Notes under the pieces: model-generated
Told to the model about the DNA's origin: nothing
What the model saw: only the letters and a program-made list of their open reading frames with translations
Database searches by the model: none
Source of the DNA: Candidatus Gastranaerophilales bacterium
Lineage (GTDB): Bacteria > Cyanobacteriota > Vampirovibrionia > Gastranaerophilales > Gastranaerophilaceae
Assembly: GCA_944322745.1 (NCBI GenBank)
Contig: CALUPV010000004.1
Location: forward strand, 118,606 to 182,605
Direction of reading: 5' to 3'
Length of the DNA: 64,000 nt
Part shown: piece by piece, positions 59,219 to 64,000 of the stretch
Numbering within the stretch: the first letter of the stretch is position 1
Layout: every line of letters starts with the position of its first letter
Translations under genes and position numbers: made by a program

Positions 59219-59342
59219 GAATGAATCCTAGACTCTTCGCTCTCTCGTATGCGTATTGAGCTATTTCCTTCGTTGTTGTTAACCCCTTCAGTTTGGCTTC
59301 TATTTTCCAAGCTGTCATCATTTGTCTTGTTATTTTTTTCAT
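59175..59342 (-). CDS. Overprinted small ORF 2 (inside the HEIGH protein)
   Basis: 55 residues: MKKITRQMMTAWKIEAKLKG, then LTTTKEIAQYAYERAKSLGF and IQEEQ. It lies in the +1 frame inside the 3' end of 59179-60249, where the main frame encodes low-complexity Asn/Ser/Glu sequence. AAAGG stands six bases before its ATG. The composition (helical, balanced charge, few Ser/Asn) is more protein-like than the main frame here. No family is recognised. It could be a genuine overlapping gene or the relic of one. Confidence 0.45.
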   Translation of the reverse strand: MKKITRQMMTAWKIEAKLKGLTTTKEIAQYAYERAKSLGFIQEEQIQPTYHRTNK

Positions 59343-60249
59343 TATATGCCTTTTTCTTTTTTAATAGATTTTCTGCATATTCATCGGCTTCTATCTCGTA
59401 AGGATGATTATAATAATTTTCAAAATCTGCTTGTGTCTTTTGAGTTGAAGCTAATACATTTAATTCATTTTGTACTTCAGGAGGTTGTTTTAAATGTCCT
59501 ATCTCGTGTAAGATATTAAATTCAACCTCTTCTGCTGAACGTGTTGCATCTACTTTTATTATTATACCACCATCATCAGAAATTATAACTTGTGCAGGAT
59601 TTGTGTAACCTTCAATTATTCCTACTTCTATCTCTTCAGGTGTCATCTTTTGAACACGAACATCATTAAATTCAGCTAATTCATCACCATATGCTTCGTG
59701 ATTTATAATTGTTTTTATTGAAGCTTCATTTATATCAGGTCTTTCTACCCATTGTTTTAAATTATTTTCTTGTGTAGTTAATTTAATATCAGTTTCAGCT
59801 ACGTTTTGTATGGGTTTATTAATATCAACGGTATTTTTTCCTCGTTCATTAACTGTTGATACGCTCTCAGATACTCCTCTGTATAAAGAACTTTCATCCC
59901 CTGTTCTCGGAACTTTTCCCTCCATATCAGCCTGTATTTGGCTATTTGAGGTACTACTCTCTCTTGATGTATCTGTTTTGCTTCCTCTTCCGATGTTACC
60001 CTGATTACTTCCCTCGGCATTATTAACTCCTTTTTGTGAATTATAAGAGTTATTTTCTATACTGTCAATAATTTCATCAGTATTGACCTTATTTTCAAAT
60101 TCGATACGATTTATTAAATCAGGATATTCTTCTACAAATTTATTATAAGATTTAACACTACCTTCTGATACTGCAATCCAAGCTATTTTTTTATCAGGAT
60201 TATCTTTTGCAAGTTTAGCTATCATAGCTCTACCTACACCTGATTCCAT
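59179..60249 (-). CDS. Phage accessory (polyvalent-like) protein with HEIGH metallopeptidase motif
   Basis: This 356-residue frame starts with a short acetyltransferase-like piece (GVGRAMIAKLAKDNPDKKIA), has a long low-complexity linker (residues about 75-175), and then a domain with EFNILHEIGHLKQPP and, about 40 residues on, EIEADEYAENLL. HExxH plus a downstream Glu is the zinc-peptidase pattern of ImmA/IrrE-like domains found in multi-domain phage proteins. Its ATG overlaps the end of the preceding gene by 20 bp. The C-terminus is again low-complexity and probably frame-shifted. Two small ORFs are embedded in its linkers. Confidence 0.6.
   Translation of the reverse strand: MESGVGRAMIAKLAKDNPDKKIAWIAVSEGSVKSYNKFVEEYPDLINRIEFENKVNTDEIIDSIENNSYNSQKGVNNAEGSNQGNIGRGSKTDTSRESSTSNSQIQADMEGKVPRTGDESSLYRGVSESVSTVNERGKNTVDINKPIQNVAETDIKLTTQENNLKQWVERPDINEASIKTIINHEAYGDELAEFNDVRVQKMTPEEIEVGIIEGYTNPAQVIISDDGGIIIKVDATRSAEEVEFNILHEIGHLKQPPEVQNELNVLASTQKTQADFENYYNHPYEIEADEYAENLLKKKKAYNEKNNKTNDDSLENRSQTEGVNNNEGNSSIRIRESEESRIHSGRTDTTDLSQNE
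59799..60020 (-). CDS. Overprinted small ORF 1 (inside the HEIGH protein linker)
   Basis: 73 residues starting MPREVIRVTSEEEAKQIHQE and including KYRLIWREKFREQGMKVLYT and EEKIPLILINPYKT. It reads in the +1 frame through the linker of 59179-60249, exactly where the main frame is Ser/Asn/Gly-rich. AAAAAGGAG lies six bases before the ATG, a better ribosome-binding site than many genes here have. A well-mixed composition and the good initiation site argue that it is translated. No family is recognised. Confidence 0.5.
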   Translation of the reverse strand: MPREVIRVTSEEEAKQIHQERVVPQIAKYRLIWREKFREQGMKVLYTEEYLRAYQQLMNEEKIPLILINPYKT

Positions 60250-60718
60250 TTGATAGTTGCTCTATACTTCCTGTATGTTCTGAAATTACTCGTACACTCA
60301 TTGGAACTAATACATTATTAACTAAATCATCTTTAGGTATATCAGGATGATTTTTTATAATATTATTAATTACATTAGACATTACTATCCCCTGTTGTTC
60401 CTTAGGTACTTCATAAAAAGAAGTTCGTAAAGCTTTAGCTACTTCTGCATTAGTTTTCGCTAATGTAAGGTTATAAGTATTAGTTAACATCTTTTTTAAA
60501 AGACTAACTAACTCTGTGTCATTTAATGAATCACTATTACTCATCTCTCTTTCGTATACTAAGAACTTTAATTTATCAATAACTTGCTGTTGTCCTACTA
60601 AAATACCTAATGTATAAAGATTTATTTCTTTTCTGGGTATTTTATCAGGGAAATCCCTATCAAGACATTTAATTAATATCTCTGAAATAGGTGGATAATT
60701 TAGTTCTTTATCTTTCAT
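60230..60718 (-). CDS. Phage-type hypothetical protein, first of the leftward pair
   Basis: This 162-residue protein has AAGGAGG before its ATG at 60718, the strongest initiation site in the island. The chain is largely helical (RKEINLYTLGILVGQQQVID, TNAEVAKALRTSFYEVPKEQ) and shows no catalytic motif. Its last 20 bp overlap the start of the HEIGH protein, so the two are co-translated or were once one polypeptide. No family is recognised. It is the gene nearest attR. Confidence 0.55.
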   Translation of the reverse strand: MKDKELNYPPISEILIKCLDRDFPDKIPRKEINLYTLGILVGQQQVIDKLKFLVYEREMSNSDSLNDTELVSLLKKMLTNTYNLTLAKTNAEVAKALRTSFYEVPKEQQGIVMSNVINNIIKNHPDIPKDDLVNNVLVPMSVRVISEHTGSIEQLSNGIRCR

Positions 60719-60742
60719 ATATTCCTCCTTAAAGGGGGAAAT

Positions 60743-60764
60743 ATGTCCATTCTGTGTCCACTTT
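60743..60764 (+). promoter_or_regulatory. Candidate integrase arm-type sites, right
   Basis: ATGTCCATTCT and GTGTCCACTTT at 11-bp spacing, about 100 bp inside attR, resembling the pair inside attL. Between here and attR nothing else is recognised. Confidence 0.35.
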
Positions 60765-60855
60765 ATATGTTAATTCATATAGTTAGTATTTAATTCAATA
60801 AGGTTGTTTTTATTTATTTTATCGATAATATGTTATTAGAAAATTCCAAAAAGAG

Positions 60856-60882
60856 GGTTCGAGTCCCACCTGAGGAGTTTTT
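60856..60882 (+). repeat. attR: detached tRNA-Asn 3' end
   Basis: Exact 27-bp copy of 36125-36151 without any tRNA body in front. It marks the chromosomal border of the island. Confidence 0.93.
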
Positions 60883-60918
60883 TATATCTAGGTTTAGTTT
60901 TACCAAGAGGATATTTAA

Positions 60919-61179
60919 ATGATTAAGAAATTATTTGCAATAGTATGTTGTTTTATTATTAGTTCTTTTTATTGCAGCGCAATGGCTGACGGTACATTTA
61001 CTTGGTTTGGTTTAAAAAAAGATAATACTGAAATTGTTTTTAGTTCAAACTCTGACCACAATTGTCCACCTCACAAATGCCATCACAAAAAGCCGAAACC
61101 AAAACATAAACATAAACCGAAACATGAACATCAAAAAAAAGAGTCCAAACATAATATGTGTTTATGGTGGTGTAAATAG
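60919..61179 (+). CDS. Small secreted His/Lys-rich protein
   Basis: The 86-residue product has a signal peptide (IKKLFAIVCCFIISSFYCSAMA). The mature part has a short hydrophobic start (GTFTWFGLKK) and then a run with about a dozen histidines and many lysines and prolines (CPPHKCHHKKPKPKHKHKPK), ending CLWWCK. Such a tail would bind nickel, zinc or copper in the periplasm, or bind acidic polymers. AGAGGA precedes the ATG. It sits directly outside attR, so it is a chromosomal rather than an island gene, but it could have been acquired with an earlier element. No family is recognised. Confidence 0.7.
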   Translation: MIKKLFAIVCCFIISSFYCSAMADGTFTWFGLKKDNTEIVFSSNSDHNCPPHKCHHKKPKPKHKHKPKHEHQKKESKHNMCLWWCK

Positions 61180-61221
61180 TTTAATTATATTTACATTATA
61201 AATAAGTACGGATTTATACTT

Positions 61222-62598
61222 ATGATTAAAGATTTAACAAAAGGTGAACCTTTAAAGTTAATATTATTATTTTCAGTTCCATTATTAATTGGTAATATAT
61301 TTCAGCAATTATATAATATTGCTGACTTAGTAATAGTCGGAAGACTTTTAGGTGTTGAAGCTTTTGCCGCCGTTGGAGCCGTTGCACCTTTGTTTTTCCT
61401 TATAACATTTATTATTGTTGGGTTAACAAATGGTTTTGCTGTAATTACAGGTCAAAGATTTGGAGCAAAGGATATTGATGGTGTTAAAAATTCAGTAGTT
61501 ATTTCTACTATTTTAAGTATATTTGCAACAATCTTTTTTACTATTTTTTGTTCTTTATTAATGCACCCCGTTTTACACTTGTTAAATGTCCCTCAAAATA
61601 TATACCATAATGCATTTTGGTATATAGAAGTTATTATATTAGGACTTATAGCTACATCTTTATACAATTTACTTGCAAGTATAATAAGAGCATTAGGCGA
61701 CAGTAAAACACCTCTATATTTTCTAATTTTGGCTTCTATTGCAAATATAATATTAGCTTTGTATTTCATACAAATTCTAAAATGGGGAGTCGCCGGCTCT
61801 GCTTTTGCAGTTGTGTTGTCTCAAGGAATTTCTGTTCTCCTTTGTCTAATATATGTAAAAAAGAAATTTCCTATTTTACATCTAAAAAAACAAGATTGGC
61901 TAATAAAATATAATGAAGAATTTTTAAAGTCTGTAATTGAACATCTGCGTGTAGGCGTACCTATGTCTATTCAGTTCTCTATAATAGGGCTTAGTGTAAT
62001 TGTTATACAAAGTGTATGTAATTCTTTTGGTTCTAATATTATAGCAGCATTAACTGCTGCTCTTAGAATAGAACAAATAGCTACTCTTCCAATGATTTCA
62101 TTTGGCGTAGCGCTTGCAACATTTGTTGCCCAAAATTTTGGAGCAAGAAAATTTAGAAGAATACGTATTGGTGTTATTAAGATTTCTCTGCTAAATATTG
62201 GTTTAAGTATTCTAATGGCTCTTATAATGAGATTTTGGGGCACTGAAATAATAAAAGAATTTATAGGCAGTGCAACAGTTGAAATTATTGACATTGCACA
62301 TGAGTATCTTTTAATTAGTACATTCTTTTATATTTTTCTTTCGCAAATTTTTGTATACAGAAATGCACTTCAGGGTATGGGAGAAGTCGTTTTCCCATTA
62401 TGTGCAAGTGTTGCAGAACTTTTAATGCGTACTTTTGCGGCTGTATATTGGGCTATTAAATTTGGTTATATTGGTATATTTTATGCAGGCCCCATAGCTT
62501 GGGTAAGCGCTTGCTTTATATTATCTATAGGATATTTTAGAAGCTTAAAGCCAATTATTAATAAAATAAAGAATAAAGAAATCAAGCATATATGCTGA
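61222..62598 (+). CDS. MATE-family efflux transporter
   Basis: At 458 residues with 12 hydrophobic segments this is a typical MATE protein. It starts KDLTKGEPLKLILLFSVPLLIGNIFQQLYNIADLVIVGRLLGVEAF, whose 'LYNIADLVIVGRLLG' block is diagnostic of the DinF/NorM-like branch. Internal repeat features 'GRALGDSKTPLYFLI'-like (here IRALGDSKTPLYF) and 'AALRIEQIATLPMISFGVAL' are also present. Members use sodium or proton gradients to expel drugs or to flip lipids. Substrate cannot be inferred. It appears monocistronic and is convergent with the next gene. Confidence 0.93.
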   Translation: MIKDLTKGEPLKLILLFSVPLLIGNIFQQLYNIADLVIVGRLLGVEAFAAVGAVAPLFFLITFIIVGLTNGFAVITGQRFGAKDIDGVKNSVVISTILSIFATIFFTIFCSLLMHPVLHLLNVPQNIYHNAFWYIEVIILGLIATSLYNLLASIIRALGDSKTPLYFLILASIANIILALYFIQILKWGVAGSAFAVVLSQGISVLLCLIYVKKKFPILHLKKQDWLIKYNEEFLKSVIEHLRVGVPMSIQFSIIGLSVIVIQSVCNSFGSNIIAALTAALRIEQIATLPMISFGVALATFVAQNFGARKFRRIRIGVIKISLLNIGLSILMALIMRFWGTEIIKEFIGSATVEIIDIAHEYLLISTFFYIFLSQIFVYRNALQGMGEVVFPLCASVAELLMRTFAAVYWAIKFGYIGIFYAGPIAWVSACFILSIGYFRSLKPIINKIKNKEIKHIC

Positions 62599-62603
62599 CC
62601 GAG

Positions 62604-63233
62604 TTATTTCACTCTACAATATCCTGTTGCAACAGCAAGTCTGTACCACATATAGTTATCTTGAGTCGCTTTCATATAATAATCGCCTGTTTGTATATTG
62701 ATTCGAATAGATCGTTTATGTCTTCTTATACCACCATCCCACAATGGATCATACATGCTTAAAGTTTTTCCATCTTTTTTAATAGAAACTCTATCAACAA
62801 TCTTAAATTCATCTTTTTTTTCAGGTTTATACAATTTATGCATTGTATTTGAGTATAATCGTCCATTTTTCATTACAAAATAGTCATTATACTCAATAAA
62901 AGCATCAATACTTCCATCTACTCTTTTTGCATAGCATTCTATTATATCACCTTCTTTCAAAGGATATGAAAATGGTTCGCCTTTTTCTAAAATTGTTAAA
63001 TTTTCAGCTAATACCATTTCTTCTTTATTTCTTGAATCAAATGTTTTATTTAGTTTTTCCTGATGTTGATTGTTTTCACTATTTATATTACTTGTAACCT
63101 CATTATATTCTTTACTTATTTCATTTTTTTGAGAATGAAGTAAATCACCTATTTCAATAATTACATCTTCGTTAGCATTTGCGTGATTTAAAATAACTGC
63201 AAATATTGAAAATAATAATAAAAATTTTTTCAT
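62604..63233 (-). CDS. Exported hypothetical protein
   Basis: This 209-residue protein starts with a signal peptide (KKFLLLFSIFAVILNHANA), followed by an acidic helical stretch and a C-terminal beta-rich domain (PLKEGDIIECYAKRVDGSID, then RSIRINIQTGDYYMKATQDN). No family is recognised. It ends in GYCRVK. The gene lies 5 bp from the end of the convergent MATE gene. A periplasmic role is all that can be said. Confidence 0.65.
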   Translation of the reverse strand: MKKFLLLFSIFAVILNHANANEDVIIEIGDLLHSQKNEISKEYNEVTSNINSENNQHQEKLNKTFDSRNKEEMVLAENLTILEKGEPFSYPLKEGDIIECYAKRVDGSIDAFIEYNDYFVMKNGRLYSNTMHKLYKPEKKDEFKIVDRVSIKKDGKTLSMYDPLWDGGIRRHKRSIRINIQTGDYYMKATQDNYMWYRLAVATGYCRVK

Positions 63234-63363
63234 ATATAGAATCCCCCATAAGTTAAATATATTTTAGTTCTGTATAAGAATAAAGGTCAACAAATATATA
63301 TAAATTCATAAAACCGAAGTTATTGATAAATAAGGATTTTTTTTATATAATTATATAAGATTT

Positions 63364-63436
63364 GGGCGGTTAGCGCAGTTGGTAGCGCATCACATTGACA
63401 TTGTGGAGGTCGCTGGTTCGAGTCCAGTACTGCCCA
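63364..63436 (+). tRNA. tRNA-Val (GAC)
   Basis: Acceptor stem GGGCGGT/ACTGCCC, discriminator A, anticodon stem TCACA/TGTGG with loop TTGACAT (anticodon GAC), T arm with TTCGAGT. No CCA is encoded. Confidence 0.96.
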
Positions 63437-63448
63437 AATTTATAAGTA

Positions 63449-63473
63449 AGAGATCGACTATGGTCTCTTTTTT
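63449..63473 (+). terminator. Terminator of tRNA-Val
   Basis: AGAGATC (63449-63455) pairs with GGTCTCT (63462-63468, one G-T pair) around GACTAT, followed by six T residues. Confidence 0.75.
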
Positions 63474-63733
63474 ATGCCAGAATCCCACGGTTTGCGCGTT
63501 TTACCCAAAAACAGAGAATTTCTTTTTGTGATTTTTTTTAGATTTTTCGCGATATAACTTAAAATTCTCTTTTGGCTGATAAAAAGAGTCCTTTTGTAAA
63601 AGTTTTTGCAGTGTATGTTTTGACATAATGGAATATTTATTAGACTTTCGTTTTCTCGGGAAATAGATGTTACAATCTTATGTCTAAAAATAGAAAAAGT
63701 AAGAATAAAATATATTTTGCAAAATATCACATC
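63474..63733. other. Intergenic region with a long inverted repeat
   Basis: No convincing gene. CCAAAA-AC-AGAGAATTT (63505-63521) is the inverse of AAATTCTCTTTTGG (63562-63575) with a 40-bp, very T-rich middle. The purpose is unknown. Confidence 0.45.
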
Positions 63734-63791
63734 TTGACAATTAGGTAAAAAAATATATTATTAGGTTATATTAGGTCTAATTAGGTATTTT
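63734..63791 (+). promoter_or_regulatory. Promoter with phased TTAGGT repeats upstream of the Fic gene
   Basis: TTGACA (63734-63739), 16-bp spacer, TATTAT (63756-63761). TTAGGT occurs at 63741, 63761, 63771 and 63781, at steps of 20, 10 and 10 bp, all on one face of the helix and covering the promoter and leader. This looks like a multi-site operator. Confidence 0.65.
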
Positions 63792-64000
63792 ATGTTTGAA
63801 AATCTAGATATAAAATTTAATAGTCAGATGCTTTCTATTATAAGTGAAATAGATGAGTTCAAAGGTAGCTGGAAACTTTGGCAACAAATGTCACGTGAAA
63901 AATTACAAGCATTGAAAAAAGTTGCAACAATAGAAAGTGTAGGTTCTTCAAATCGTATTGAAGGGAATAAGTTATCTGATAAGCAAGTTGAAGAATTACT
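63792..64000 (+). CDS. Fic family protein, N-terminal part
   Basis: The window ends 69 codons into this gene. The start MFENLDIKFNSQMLSIISEI is followed by FKGSWKLWQQMSREKLQALK and VGSSNRIEGNKLSDKQVEEL. The last block holds the Fic inhibitory motif (S/T-x-x-x-E-G, here S-N-R-I-E-G) and matches the N-terminal domain of DUF4172/Fic proteins, which transfer AMP to target proteins and often regulate their own gene. The catalytic HPFx(D/E)GN motif lies beyond the window. No Shine-Dalgarno site is seen before the ATG. Confidence 0.8.
   Translation, partial: MFENLDIKFNSQMLSIISEIDEFKGSWKLWQQMSREKLQALKKVATIESVGSSNRIEGNKLSDKQVEEL

Noticed and set aside
63458..63730. A 90-codon minus-strand frame between tRNA-Val and the Fic gene
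   Set aside because: It spans the tRNA terminator and the long inverted repeat, has no ribosome-binding site, and its composition (Ile/Lys/Arg with no domain pattern) is that of random AT-rich DNA.

Overview
The window is AT-rich chromosomal DNA from a Gram-negative-type bacterium. LptC/LptA homologues imply an outer membrane. Many genes start with no Shine-Dalgarno site directly after a -10 box, and several proteins open with short 'SFSG', 'SFQR' or 'SFGF' N-terminal motifs beside one or two hydrophobic helices. From memory of such genomes this best fits a gut Melainabacterium (Candidatus Gastranaerophilales, non-photosynthetic relatives of cyanobacteria). That assignment is inference, since no rRNA is present.

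Layout. (1) 1-9.8 kb: housekeeping genes (zinc alcohol dehydrogenase, rph, metG, prfB, an ion transporter, lptC-lptA, a GlcF-like Fe-S protein, tRNA-Phe). (2) 9.8-19.4 kb: an accessory, repeat-rich stretch. It holds an internally deleted IS3-family element, an IS3 left-end fragment, kelch-like genes, a Pif1-like helicase, a family-2 glycosyltransferase, five copies of a 72-bp palindromic REP-like element, two direct duplications of almost 300 bp, and four copies of a small ORF module beginning M(S/T)xENK. (3) 19.4-36 kb: folP, a YkgJ-like gene, uvrC, radical SAM/SPASM, DUF815 ATPase, a nucleotidyltransferase-like gene, proB-proA, a WG-repeat lipoprotein, a TOPRIM protein, pdxJ, an EF-hand/coiled-coil/C39-like protein, and tRNA-Asn.

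(4) 36.1-60.9 kb: nested mobile elements. A 27-bp copy of the tRNA-Asn 3' end at 60856-60882 marks the far border of an integrated island. Its tyrosine integrase gene is split: codons 1-300 lie at 57075-56176 and the last 32 codons at 36350-36255. Between the halves lies a 19.8-kb Mu-like transposon (36356-56175) flanked by a 5-bp TACAG duplication. Removing the insert and one TACAG restores the integrase frame exactly. The transposon has MuA- and MuB-like genes plus a third conserved-looking gene at its right end. Its cargo looks like a defence cluster: a KAP NTPase, a restriction-modification locus with two m5C methyltransferases and one endonuclease, an OGG1/EndoIII-like glycosylase with a Cys cluster, a MazG-like hydrolase, a DUF4365-like nuclease-helicase, and a possible extra nuclease. 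The host island is decayed: an S24 repressor, a membrane protein, and remnants of phage accessory proteins that contain two overprinted small ORFs with good ribosome-binding sites.

(5) 60.9-64 kb: a secreted His/Lys-rich protein, a MATE transporter, a secreted protein, tRNA-Val, and the start of a Fic gene behind a promoter carrying TTAGGT repeats at 10-bp phasing.

The main story is the defence-loaded Mu-like transposon that landed inside, and disabled, another element's integrase.
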